The notes below the pieces were generated by a model. It saw only the letters and a program-made list of their open reading frames with translations. It was not told the DNA's origin and ran no database searches. Source: Microbacterium sp. (GTDB taxonomy: Bacteria; Actinomycetota; Actinomycetes; Actinomycetales; Microbacteriaceae). Taken from it: a DNA stretch of 64,000 nucleotides. Every line of letters begins with the position of its first letter. The first letter of the stretch is position 1. Shown here piece after piece: positions 36,397 to 44,084 of this stretch. Position numbers and translations under genes: made by a program. The stretch spans positions 744,001-808,000 of the forward strand of contig PNMM01000001.1 of NCBI GenBank assembly GCA_013823625.1. The letters run 5' to 3'.

Positions 36397-36752
36397 TTCT
36401 CAATCAGGCGAAGCATCGTGCCGTCTTTGTCGATCATGAAGGCTGCCCGAGCACCCCACGATTGAACCTCGATGGGAGTCAGCCGCGGAAAGCCCGTGGT
36501 CGTCAACGGAACGCCGGCAGCGGCGATGTCGCGGTGCAGGGAATCGAGGTCATCAACGCGAAGGTTCGCCTGAAAGTCGCTCGTCGCCGGGTCGAGGTGT
36601 TCGTGCGGAAAGAACTCGAGCGTGAGCGTGCCGCGGGCCATGATGAGCCAACGATCGTCTCTGTAGTGCTCGGCGAAGCCCAGAGCGCGATAGAACTGCG
36701 ACGTGGCTCCGAGGTCACGTGACGGGAGTGTCGGCACCGCGATGTCAGGCAT
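36393..36752 (-). CDS. Glyoxalase/bleomycin-resistance-fold protein
   Basis: A 119-residue vicinal-oxygen-chelate protein. It begins MPDIAVPTLPSRDLGATSQFYRALGF, contains LTLEFFPHEHLDP and ends DKDGTMLRLIEN, the pattern of bleomycin-resistance (BLMA-like) members that bind drug by sequestration instead of catalysis. The ATG at 36752 is preferred; longer forms add residues without similarity. The ligand cannot be assigned. Confidence 0.83.
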   Translation of the reverse strand: MPDIAVPTLPSRDLGATSQFYRALGFAEHYRDDRWLIMARGTLTLEFFPHEHLDPATSDFQANLRVDDLDSLHRDIAAAGVPLTTTGFPRLTPIEVQSWGARAAFMIDKDGTMLRLIEN

Positions 36753-36841
36753 GCCGGGAGCATAGCGGCACGCGTCACCCCAGTGTTCTGGCGCGATGAC
36801 GTGCATTACCGTCGATCCAACATCGTGAGAGAGGTTTGCCC

Positions 36842-37189
36842 GTGAAGTACATGATCTGCGTGATCGATGATGAAACGGGCTCGGGGTCGGGCGTCGAGAT
36901 GGCCGCGATCGACGCGTTCAACGAGCGACTGCAGAACGCGGGCCAGCTGATCATGGCGGAGGGCTTGGCATCGCCGCGAGCATCCGTCGTCGTCGACAAC
37001 CGCGGGGGAGCGATGCTCGTCACGCCGGGCCCGCTGCACGACACCGAGAGTTACGTCTCGGGGTTCTGGATCGTCGAGGCGGCGGATCGGGATGCTGCGC
37101 TCGCGCTCGCGGCCGAGGGGTCGCGCGCCTGCAACCGCGTGGTTGAGCTGCGGCCGTTCTATGGGGAGGAAACTGCTTCGAACTCGTAA
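36842..37189 (+). CDS. YciI/DGPF-domain protein
   Basis: A 115-residue YciI-like protein with the DGPF (YCII-related) fold: VKYMICVIDDE at the start, AEGLASPRASVVV, and WIVEAADRDAALALAA near the end. Family members are often encoded beside ECF sigma factors, as here. A GAGAGG ribosome binding site 8 bases before the GTG decides the start. A 70-base stretch near its 3' end (37091-37160) recurs at 38612-38681 beyond the sigma-factor gene. Confidence 0.85.
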   Translation: MKYMICVIDDETGSGSGVEMAAIDAFNERLQNAGQLIMAEGLASPRASVVVDNRGGAMLVTPGPLHDTESYVSGFWIVEAADRDAALALAAEGSRACNRVVELRPFYGEETASNS

Positions 37190-37244
37190 CGGTTCGCCGG
37201 CTGCCGGACATCAACAGGGCAAAGGATCCACGAATGGAGGACTC

Positions 37245-38024
37245 ATGAGCCCGATCGATGATGACGAAGTAGCTCTTGTGGCGTTGAGGGCCGCTGATCC
37301 GGCCGGCAACGTCGTGGCGGACGCAGCAACACGCCGATCGGCGGTTCGAGCCGCGATGGCGAGCTCGAACAATCGAAGCCGTTGGTCGAAGACCTGGGCA
37401 GTCATCATTGTGGCCATTGGCGCCGCTGTGGTGATTCCCGTTGGTGCGTCGGCAACTGGCTTCGCCGCTTTCACGGGCTGGTTCGGCTCACCAAACCCCC
37501 CGGAGACGGTGATCGAAGAGAGCGGCTCCACAAGAAGCAGCTCTGAGGCAGACAGTTCTGAGTGGCTAGACGTTCTGTCTGACGACTTCATCGAGGCAGC
37601 TACGCAACTGATGCCGCCATACATAACTTTGCCCGAGGGGACTGATCGGCAGCAGTTTGCACGAGTTGTCGCAGAGAGCATGCGCAACGCGACTGTGACG
37701 GGGCCTGACGCAGAGACTGTCGGCGAGTTCGGTGCTCTCATGCAGACCACGGGAGTTGTTGCGACCTACGAGCTTCACGCGCAATGCGCTTGGCGAGCGG
37801 AGTGGATTGACGCGTTCGACAACTCCGAACAGCAGCGAACAGAGCTGGCAACTCAAGCGCTCACTAACTCGGCCACCTGGCCTGCCACCGTTGCCACCGA
37901 TGGGGGTGGTGTGGTCGCCAACGAACAGCGACTTGCAGCGGCCGCTGAAGCTGGCGACCGAACGACGGTTGCAACCGAGGGGCTTCGCAACTGCCCCGCC
38001 GTGGCGTTTTCGGCAGGTCGATGA
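37245..38024 (+). CDS. Single-pass membrane protein paired with a sigma factor
   Basis: A 259-residue protein that I do not recognise as a named family. Residues 1-50 are cytosolic (MSPIDDDEVALVALRAADPA), one membrane helix spans about 51-75, and the rest is extracytoplasmic with three cysteines (two in the last quarter). GGAGG lies before the ATG. Its stop overlaps the start of the sigma-factor gene by 4 bases (ATGA), so the two are coupled. The layout resembles an anti-sigma or sensor partner, but no zinc-binding anti-sigma motif (HxxxCxxC) is visible. Confidence 0.75.
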   Translation: MSPIDDDEVALVALRAADPAGNVVADAATRRSAVRAAMASSNNRSRWSKTWAVIIVAIGAAVVIPVGASATGFAAFTGWFGSPNPPETVIEESGSTRSSSEADSSEWLDVLSDDFIEAATQLMPPYITLPEGTDRQQFARVVAESMRNATVTGPDAETVGEFGALMQTTGVVATYELHAQCAWRAEWIDAFDNSEQQRTELATQALTNSATWPATVATDGGGVVANEQRLAAAAEAGDRTTVATEGLRNCPAVAFSAGR

Positions 38025-38566
38025 CATTGCGGCAGGAGATCAACTTCTTTGCTGGAGACCGCTCCCAGGAGTCGGCGGAACAGGCTGGTCGATTCGAAAC
38101 GATGGTTGACCCCCTCGTTCCGCTGATTCTGCGCTACTTCGTTCGCCGACTCGACAACCGCGACGATGCGGCCGACTGCACCGCTGAGACACTGCTTGTC
38201 TTGTGGAGGCGCCGGGCCAAACTGCCGCCAGAGCCCGATGAGCTTCGCGCCTGGAGTTACGGCGTGGCTCGGCTTGTTCTGGCGAACCATCAACGCGGCA
38301 AGAGGCGGCGTGCGGCCGTCGACCACAGTCTTCGGCAGGCCCTTCGCGTTCAGAACCCGCCCCCTCCCGACGAAGCGATCCTTGCCGTGGAAGCCCTCAA
38401 GTCGCTGCGTGGAGCCGATCAGGAGTTGCTGAGGCTGGTCGTCTGGGAACAACTCAGCGTGGCCGACGCAGGCCGCGTTCTGGGAATCACCCCAGGCGCC
38501 GCTCGAACCAGATACTCGCGAGCGCTCGGAAGGCTCAGACATCGTTTCGCCGCGATCAATGAATGA
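38021..38566 (+). CDS. ECF-type RNA polymerase sigma factor
   Basis: A 181-residue sigma-70 family protein with only regions 2 and 4. Region 2 includes RYFVRRLDNRDDAADCTAET (core and -10 contacts) and SYGVARLVLANHQRGKRRR. Region 4 has DQELLRLVVWEQLSVADAG and a helix-turn-helix VLGITPGAARTRYSRALGRL. It lacks the C-terminal extension of ECF41/42 types. It is translationally coupled to the upstream membrane protein. Target promoters are unknown. Confidence 0.88.
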   Translation: MTLRQEINFFAGDRSQESAEQAGRFETMVDPLVPLILRYFVRRLDNRDDAADCTAETLLVLWRRRAKLPPEPDELRAWSYGVARLVLANHQRGKRRRAAVDHSLRQALRVQNPPPPDEAILAVEALKSLRGADQELLRLVVWEQLSVADAGRVLGITPGAARTRYSRALGRLRHRFAAINE

Positions 38567-38605
38567 CGATGTGCTGTCGGTATGGCCCACATCGCTGATT
38601 TCAGG

Positions 38606-38686
38606 CGATGGGATGCTGCACTCGCGCTCGTGGCCGACGGGTCGCGCGCTTGCAACCGCGTGGTTGAGTTGCCGCCGTTCTGCGGC
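38606..38686 (+). pseudogene. Duplicated 3' fragment of the YciI-like gene
   Basis: Bases 38612-38681 match 37091-37160 at 64 of 70 positions. Translated in the same frame, the remnant reads RWDAALALVADGSRACNRVV, then ELPPFCG, against DRDAALALAAEGSRACNRVV in the intact gene. There is no start codon and no upstream part of the gene. The intact gene and this fragment bracket the membrane protein/sigma factor pair as a direct repeat with 1521 bases offset. Confidence 0.8.
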
Positions 38687-38688
38687 GC

Positions 38689-39174
38689 TCAGGGGAGCGC
38701 TCCCGCCCGCCGGCGCAGCAGGATCGACGAGCGTACGTAGGCGACGACGACCATGGCGCTGACCGCGGAGTTCAAGATCCACACGGGCACGTCGTCAGCG
38801 GAGAGCTCGGGGCCTTGTCCCAGCCACGTCATGACGTCAGCGCTTGCCAAGAGCGCTGCGATGACGAATCCCGCCTTTGGTCGCCCAGTCAACTGCCACC
38901 ACGGGCGAGGGGGAATCGGATCCTCTCCTCGAGCCCTGAATATGCGGGCGCCAACGACAATGGCCGTCACGAAAACAGCTGATGCGATGAGTTGCGAAAG
39001 GAGAGAGGGAACCTCGAGGGCGTTAAGCACCCTGCCGAGGGTGAACCCCACGAGCAGATATGCGCCGACGTAGCCTGCCTTGAGCCACCGCGAACGGATC
39101 CGCACCGGGTCAACCATGAAGTGCGTACCCGGCGGCTTCGGGATGCGCGGCGCCCGCGGCGCAGGAATGCTCAT
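38689..39174 (-). CDS. Hypothetical four-helix membrane protein
   Basis: A 161-residue protein with a proline-rich N-terminus (SIPAPRAPRIPKPPGTHF) and about four membrane helices (roughly 32-52, 60-80, 100-118 and 130-150), ending in an arginine-rich tail. I see no family signature. The genes around it run in mixed directions. It starts 9 bases after the stop of the DUF2087 gene and may be cotranscribed with it. Confidence 0.65.
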   Translation of the reverse strand: MSIPAPRAPRIPKPPGTHFMVDPVRIRSRWLKAGYVGAYLLVGFTLGRVLNALEVPSLLSQLIASAVFVTAIVVGARIFRARGEDPIPPRPWWQLTGRPKAGFVIAALLASADVMTWLGQGPELSADDVPVWILNSAVSAMVVVAYVRSSILLRRRAGALP

Positions 39175-39183
39175 GTCGTGACT

Positions 39184-39717
39184 CTACAGAGCGAGGGAGT
39201 CGCCCGAGGCTGCGCCGCGACGATACGAACTGCCGTCGGCCTCACGACCAAGAAACCCCGCATCGACGAGATAGCGCCGAACAGTCACGGGGTCGTCGGT
39301 GAGCAGCTCGAGGCGCTCGGTGATCGTGCGCTCGTCGACGAGCTCAGCCGGCTCGGGCATCGCGCGGTCGATGAGGTACTGAAGTACCGCCATGCGGTCG
39401 TCAACGCCCGCGGGGTACTGCTCGAGCCGACCGTCGACCACGAATCGATCGATGCCCGTAGGGCGCTCGACCGGCGCCGTGGCGAGCAACTCGGCGAATC
39501 GTTCGGCGCGCAGTCGCAGCGCGTCGCCAGAGCTATCGAGCAGCCCCGCGTCGCTGAGCACGCGCACGACACGCTCGCGGCGCTTGAGGGGGAGTGAGGC
39601 GAGATACTCCGAGGCGTCGAGCTCGGCGAGCAGCAGCCCGAGCACGCGCCGACTCTCCGGGTTGGCGAGCGCCGCGATCGCGCCTCGCCACGCGTTGGGG
39701 TCACTGCTCTTCGGCAT
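39184..39717 (-). CDS. DUF2087-domain protein
   Basis: A 177-residue cytosolic protein. The N-terminal half resembles a winged-helix (LANPESRRVLGLLLAELD ... RVVRVLSDAGLLDSSG). The C-terminal half matches DUF2087: DRMAVLQYLIDRAMPEPAELVDERTITERL and VTVRRYLVDAGFLGREADGSSYRRG in two consecutive pieces. DUF2087 domains usually occur fused to regulators of the ArsR or MarR kind, so a regulatory role is likely (inference). Confidence 0.82.
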   Translation of the reverse strand: MPKSSDPNAWRGAIAALANPESRRVLGLLLAELDASEYLASLPLKRRERVVRVLSDAGLLDSSGDALRLRAERFAELLATAPVERPTGIDRFVVDGRLEQYPAGVDDRMAVLQYLIDRAMPEPAELVDERTITERLELLTDDPVTVRRYLVDAGFLGREADGSSYRRGAASGDSLAL

Positions 39718-39816
39718 GCCTAGAACCTATCGACGGGGGATGCCCGAGCCGACGCCATCCGAGACGCTCAGTGCGAGCATCCGTCGCTCACCCTCACTCG
39801 ATCTGACATAATGTGG

Positions 39817-39844
39817 ATTATCAGAGTATGGAACAAGGTGCAAA
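39817..39844 (-). promoter_or_regulatory. Candidate promoter for the DUF2087 gene
   Basis: On the minus strand, TTTGCA (39844-39839) and GATAAT (39822-39817) are 16 bases apart. A transcript would begin near 39810, about 90 bases before the start codon. The -10 box is part of a small inverted repeat ATAAT-GTGG-ATTAT. The rest of the gene-free stretch 39718-40050 shows nothing else recognisable. Confidence 0.4.
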
Positions 39845-40050
39845 ACGGTGCGGATCTGCCGAGTTGTGCGGTGAGAACCAACTCTCGTCGCGTATACGGC
39901 CATCGAGCGCGTCGCCGCACGTGACGCCTGCATTGGGCGTGAGCACCGATTTCTAGCGAAACATAAGCGCCCCGTTGGCCATTTCTGTGGACTTGCTGAG
40001 AGGTGCACATTTCGCCCACCCCGTAAACATGCAATCTGGTTCACTAGTGA

Positions 40051-40151
40051 CCGGAGGGGAGTATCCCCGCTTGCGTTGCGTCGTCACTACGATCCGGTCA
40101 CACTGATCCGGCGCCACGGGCCGACACTGTTCGGCTGGGAAAGACCTCCTG
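40051..40151 (+). ncRNA. yybP-ykoY manganese riboswitch
   Basis: The segment carries the conserved marks of the yybP-ykoY class: GGGGAGTA at the 5' side (40056-40063), TCGTCACTACG (40081-40091), the GGGCCGACACTG internal block (about 40118-40129), and AAGACCTCC at the 3' side (40141-40149). The closing stem pairs GGAGG (40053-40057) with CCTCC (40145-40149). This class binds Mn2+ and commonly precedes TerC-type and other metal exporters, as it does here. Coordinates are read by eye and may be off by a few bases at each end. Confidence 0.87.
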
Positions 40152-40176
40152 AATCGCTCTCACGACCTTTCAGGAG
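40146..40176 (+). promoter_or_regulatory. RBS-sequestering hairpin (riboswitch expression platform)
   Basis: CTCCTGAA (40146-40153) and TTCAGGAG (40169-40176) form a perfect 8-bp inverted repeat. The right arm contains the ribosome binding site AGGAG, 7 bases before the terC ATG. The left arm overlaps the strand that closes the aptamer stem. The two pairings exclude each other, so ligand binding would free the ribosome binding site. Confidence 0.75.
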
Positions 40177-40183
40177 TTCTCCC

Positions 40184-41278
40184 ATGGATGTCCCCCTCTG
40201 GCTCTGGATCGCCGTTCTCGGCGTGATCTTGCTCATGCTGGCGATCGACTTGTTCGCCCACCGAAAAGCGCACGTCATCGGCGTGCGTGAGGCCGCCATC
40301 TGGTCGGGCATCTGGGTCACGCTGGGCATCGCGTTCGGTGGCTATATCTGGTGGGAGTACGGCGCCGAGTTCGGTCAGCAGTACTACGCCGGCTACTTGA
40401 TTGAAAAGTCACTTGCCGTTGACAACGTCTTCGTGTGGGCGATCATCTTCGCCTTCTTCGGGGTCCCCCGTGAGTTCCAACACCGGGTGCTCTTCCTGGG
40501 TGTTATCGGAGCCCTCGTCTTCCGTGCGATCTTCATCGCGCTCGGCGCGGTGCTGATCGACCAGTTCTCCTGGATCCTCTACGTGTTCGCCGCGTTCTTG
40601 CTCTACACGGGCTACGTGATGATTCGTAAGCGCAACGAACACATGGATGTCGCCAACTCGAAGATTCTCAAGCTCTTCAAGCGATTCGTGCCGATGACCG
40701 ACGCGTACCACGGGCAGAAGTTCCTCATCCGCAAGGCGGGCGTGATCGTTGCCACTCCCCTGCTTGCCGTGCTCGTGCTGGTCGAGGTCACCGACATCGT
40801 GTTTGCTGTCGACTCGATCCCGGCCATCTTCGGCGTCACGAGCGAGCCGTTCATCGTGTTCACGGCTAACGCCTTCGCAATCTTGGGCCTGCGCGCCATG
40901 TACTTCTTGCTCGCTGATCTGATGCACCGCTTCATCTACCTCAAGCTGGGTCTGGCGTTCGTGCTTATCTGGGTGGGCATCAAGATGCTGCTGCTCGATG
41001 TCTACAAGATCCCGACGAGCGTCTCGCTCGGTGTCGTCGCGCTCATCATCACGATCTCGGTCGTGACCAGTCTGCGGGCGACCCGCGGCGAAGGCCGACA
41101 CGCTGTCGAGGTCAAGAACGCTCCCCCGTTCCGCATTGCGACCGAGCAAGAGATGGCCGAGGCCGAGCCCCTGTGGCGTCGCCCCGCGAGCCGTCGTCGC
41201 AACCAGGTGTCCCCCGTGCAGGGTGACGAGCCCCGTGATCCGGATGCTGCGACCGAGCGCAGCGTTCGAAACGAGTAG
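40184..41278 (+). CDS. TerC-family integral membrane protein (probable Mn2+ exporter)
   Basis: A 364-residue TerC-family transporter with about nine membrane helices. The acidic family motifs are visible: SLAVDNVFVWAIIFAFFGVP and EVTDIVFAVDSIPAIFGVT. The C-terminal cytoplasmic tail (from about 300) is charged. The ATG at 40184 is fixed by AGGAG 7 bases upstream; the frame is open further but would run through the riboswitch. A Mn2+-sensing riboswitch in the leader supports manganese export as the function. A strong hairpin follows the stop. Confidence 0.93.
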   Translation: MDVPLWLWIAVLGVILLMLAIDLFAHRKAHVIGVREAAIWSGIWVTLGIAFGGYIWWEYGAEFGQQYYAGYLIEKSLAVDNVFVWAIIFAFFGVPREFQHRVLFLGVIGALVFRAIFIALGAVLIDQFSWILYVFAAFLLYTGYVMIRKRNEHMDVANSKILKLFKRFVPMTDAYHGQKFLIRKAGVIVATPLLAVLVLVEVTDIVFAVDSIPAIFGVTSEPFIVFTANAFAILGLRAMYFLLADLMHRFIYLKLGLAFVLIWVGIKMLLLDVYKIPTSVSLGVVALIITISVVTSLRATRGEGRHAVEVKNAPPFRIATEQEMAEAEPLWRRPASRRRNQVSPVQGDEPRDPDAATERSVRNE

Positions 41279-41296
41279 TCGGGCTCACGACTCTGG

Positions 41297-41331
41297 GCCG
41301 GTGGTGCGCGCGATGAGGGCGCACCACCGGC
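41297..41331 (+). terminator. Hairpin terminator after terC
   Basis: Perfect 13-bp arms GCCGGTGGTGCGC (41297-41309) and GCGCACCACCGGC (41319-41331) around a 9-base loop, 18 bases after the terC stop and before the convergent small membrane gene. No T-tract. Confidence 0.75.
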
Positions 41332-41354
41332 TCAGCTGTCACTGGCTTCGCGGA

Positions 41355-41591
41355 TCACTGACGGCTGGGAGGCGGCGCATAGCGGTCTCGTCCAACGAAG
41401 AACCAGATCATGGTGCCGATTACTTGGGCAAAAATGACGAGTGCGTACCAACCGAGTAGCTCAACCCCGCTCATCGCCGCCGAGCGCCGCGATATGGAGA
41501 CCATGGCGGCGACCCAGAAGGCGGCAAGACCTCCCCACGTGACTGCCCAAAAGATCGGGGCCAAAATGTTTCCGGCTGCCGTGAGGTCCAT
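41355..41591 (-). CDS. Small PLDc_N-type membrane protein
   Basis: A 78-residue protein with two membrane helices (about 8-30 and 43-66). The second ends QVIGTMIWFFVGRDRY, which matches the PLDc_N pattern of a hydrophobic helix followed by a GR motif. The domain is often found alone in actinobacteria; its role is unknown. A short gene-free gap separates it from the surface-protein pair upstream. Confidence 0.75.
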   Translation of the reverse strand: MDLTAAGNILAPIFWAVTWGGLAAFWVAAMVSISRRSAAMSGVELLGWYALVIFAQVIGTMIWFFVGRDRYAPPPSRQ

Positions 41592-41650
41592 GCCGAGATT
41601 CTGTCAGATACTCGAGGATCGCCACACTTCGGCTCGATGAACGCCGAGAG

Positions 41651-42829
41651 CTACTTGATCGGCGCGTCGCTTTCAGACTCCGCGTCACCTTCGGGCTCAG
41701 CTTCGTCGTTGGGCTCAGTTTCATCGCAGGGCTCAGCGTCACCGTCGGGCTCAGCGTCACGGTCGGGCTCAGCGTCGTCGTTGGACGAGACGTCGCTTCC
41801 AGACTCGGCCTCCGCCGGCGCAACCGGTTCGGGAGCCTCGACTTCTTCTGGCGCTCCGAAGAGCTCTTCGATGTCGGCTACGTCAGTTGTCTCTGCAGTG
41901 TCGGCTGCGTCACCCTCGGTCGTTGCTCCGACCGGGCGTGGTGCGCGCCGTGCCCGAACCACGAGGGCAGTGACGAGACCTGCGACGCCGGCAGCGAGGC
42001 CGACGAGCGCGACGATGAGCGCCCAGACGGGAACGTCGATTGGTGACACCAAGAGTTCGCCGAAGCCTTTCGGTGCCGTTCGGAAGGGGATCTCCCCCGC
42101 ACCCGTCACGACGACCCCAGCCGCGTACTCCGCGACCGGCACAAACTCAGCGAGAAGCACATGGTCAACGTCAGGTCGAAGGTCGTCGGTCAGCTCGACG
42201 ACGAGGGGGTCAAGGGCCGAGGTCTGGAGAACCTGGCGGGAGTAGAGGGTCTCACTGCCTGCGGCTTCACGCACGCTCAAGTTCCACACACCCGGCGGGA
42301 GGGCGCTGAGCTCGGTCTCCCCCGCACCCACGAGCGCGACGGTAAGTCTGGGCATGCCTGCCGATGCATCGGTCACCACACTGATGTTCGCGGTGAGTTC
42401 CAGAGGAGTAATCGTGATCGCAGCCGGAATGCGCACTTGTGCCGTCTGTAGCCCAGTTTCTGGGGATGAGGGCGTGAACACAGCGCGGAGATCGTAGGTT
42501 CCCGGCGCCAGCAGCGGCTGGCCCGGCGGTTGCGTCACGAATACCCGACCATTCGACTGGACCGTCAGGTTGTCAAGAAACGTTCCGGGGACCTGTTCGA
42601 TAAACACGTCGACCGTGCCACTCGCCTCGTTGATGGGCGGCGAGTAACTGCCACCCTCAGCGTTCAAAGTCGCAGAGACCTCGAGTTCGAGCATCCATGC
42701 ATCGCCAAACGTGGCAACAGCCGGCTCAGAAGCCGGCGCGACCGTGGTGACGGCTGATGCGGGAGTGACACTTGCGAGCGAAAGGGCGAGACCTCCGACC
42801 AGAGCGAGGGCGATGGCTTTAGCTTTCAT
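41651..42829 (-). CDS. Membrane-anchored surface protein with acidic tail, second of a pair
   Basis: A 392-residue protein without a recognised family. A signal peptide spans 1-26 (ending SVTPASA). The extracytoplasmic part (about 27-260) looks all-beta, with segments such as PGTYDLRAVFTPSS and LPPGVWNLSV. One membrane helix lies at about 262-289 and is followed by RARRAPRP. The cytoplasmic tail of about 100 residues is very acidic and ends in six-residue repeats of the form DAEPDG. It shares the architecture and several segments with the upstream neighbour, whose stop it overlaps by 11 bases, so the pair looks like a tandem duplication. Confidence 0.8.
   Translation of the reverse strand: MKAKAIALALVGGLALSLASVTPASAVTTVAPASEPAVATFGDAWMLELEVSATLNAEGGSYSPPINEASGTVDVFIEQVPGTFLDNLTVQSNGRVFVTQPPGQPLLAPGTYDLRAVFTPSSPETGLQTAQVRIPAAITITPLELTANISVVTDASAGMPRLTVALVGAGETELSALPPGVWNLSVREAAGSETLYSRQVLQTSALDPLVVELTDDLRPDVDHVLLAEFVPVAEYAAGVVVTGAGEIPFRTAPKGFGELLVSPIDVPVWALIVALVGLAAGVAGLVTALVVRARRAPRPVGATTEGDAADTAETTDVADIEELFGAPEEVEAPEPVAPAEAESGSDVSSNDDAEPDRDAEPDGDAEPCDETEPNDEAEPEGDAESESDAPIK
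41693..41782. repeat. Five 18-bp tandem units in the acidic tail coding region
   Basis: GGGCTCAG recurs at 41693, 41711, 41729, 41747 and 41765, exactly 18 bases apart. On the coding (minus) strand each unit gives six residues of the type (D/E)(A/T)EPxx. Such in-frame repeats can change copy number by slippage without breaking the frame. Confidence 0.85.
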
Positions 42830-44030
42830 TCTTCGCCTCCGTGTCGTTGCCGTCAGCGTCCTTGTCTTCCAACGACGAGAGCGACCAGCCCCCAGAGTCG
42901 TCATTGAGGACGTCGGCACTGACCACACCATCATCGTTGAGGCCACCGTTGACGTCCGGGTCAGTCACGACGGGATCCGCGGAATCGATTGGGCCTGTCA
43001 GTGCCGGCGGGTCGGCGGGTTCGGCTCCCGCACCATCCTGTGGTGCAACTCCGTGACGTCCGCGCATCGCTAGTACGACACAAGCCGCTCCCGTTCCCAG
43101 GCCCAGCAGCGCCAACAGAATGAGCAGCCAGATGGCGATTCCCACTCCGCTGCGCACGTCGGTCGGCGGCGCCTCGGGAACCGAGGGCAACACGATCTCG
43201 GGTCGCGATGTTGAACCGGTGGTGAAGGTCACCGGCTCCGACTGAGTTACGGCGAAGTTGCGGGCTTCGTCTCCGGTCGGGGTGAATGTCGCCGTGACGG
43301 TAGAAAGCTCGTCGACCGGGGCTCCTCGCCAGAGATACACACTTGCCGGCATATCGCCGCGAGCGTGCTCGAACTGCTCCTCGATAACGACTTCGCCTGA
43401 CGAATTGGCTATCGTCATCGACCACGTTCCTGCTGGAGGCGCCGGAAGCGTGTCGAGATTGGCGAGCTCGTAATCTGTCCGGTACAAACAACATGCCAGA
43501 TCAGTAAGCCATGAGCCGCCGAGGCTCATCGAGATCACGGTGTTTTGCGGGTCGGCGCTGTCGGGCGTAGCGCGCACTGTGGCCGAGAGTTGCGCTGGTT
43601 CGATCACCAGGGTGTGCGGCACCGCGGTGGTCGCTCTCACAAGTGTGGCGCTCCACGAAGTTGCGGCATTCACATTAGCCCCGACGCTGTAGGTGCCGAC
43701 AGGGGTCAGTCGCGAGTCGATCGAGTTGTACAGCTGGAAGACGTTTCCGAGGGTGTCTGAGTAATAGCCGAATCCCGAGAATCCCCCCGAGGTCTCTGGA
43801 AGCCCCGTCACTTCGATGCCGAGTACGTCGTAACTCTGTAGTGACTCTGTGCTCACGAACTCCAGCGACCAGTACGACCCGTAGGGCACCGTTGTCGTGG
43901 CCGGTGGCACGGCAGAAAGTGTTGCGGCAGTGGGTGTTGCAGTGGCAGCGGGTGTCGCGAGCAGGGCCATCAACGCGGCCACTGCCGCTGCGATGGAGCC
44001 ACCGCGAGCAACCCGAGAAGTTGTCGTCAC
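42819..44030 (-). CDS. Membrane-anchored surface protein with acidic tail, first of a pair
   Basis: A 403-residue protein of unknown family, first of two tandem relatives. A signal peptide (1-32, ending TPAATA) precedes an extracytoplasmic part with beta-type segments: VPYGSYWSLEFVSTESL, GTYSVGANVNAATSW, and LVIEPAQLSATVRATPD. A CC pair (DLACCLYRTDY) stands out. One membrane helix (about 298-322) is followed by an acidic tail rich in D, E, N and G. Segments align with the downstream protein, for example PPAGTWSMTI with PPGVWNLSV and TATFTPTGDE with LLAEFVPVAE. Confidence 0.8.
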   Translation of the reverse strand: MTTTSRVARGGSIAAAVAALMALLATPAATATPTAATLSAVPPATTTVPYGSYWSLEFVSTESLQSYDVLGIEVTGLPETSGGFSGFGYYSDTLGNVFQLYNSIDSRLTPVGTYSVGANVNAATSWSATLVRATTAVPHTLVIEPAQLSATVRATPDSADPQNTVISMSLGGSWLTDLACCLYRTDYELANLDTLPAPPAGTWSMTIANSSGEVVIEEQFEHARGDMPASVYLWRGAPVDELSTVTATFTPTGDEARNFAVTQSEPVTFTTGSTSRPEIVLPSVPEAPPTDVRSGVGIAIWLLILLALLGLGTGAACVVLAMRGRHGVAPQDGAGAEPADPPALTGPIDSADPVVTDPDVNGGLNDDGVVSADVLNDDSGGWSLSSLEDKDADGNDTEAKNES

Positions 44031-44084
44031 ACGCTCAGCATAGGTGTTCTCGTTCGCGCGGAATCAATGTTGTTGGTGTGCGCG

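Noticed and set aside
37245-38566. Zinc-binding anti-sigma factor as the partner of the ECF sigma factor
   Set aside because: The cytosolic part before the membrane helix has no His-x3-Cys-x2-Cys motif; the membrane protein is left as unknown.
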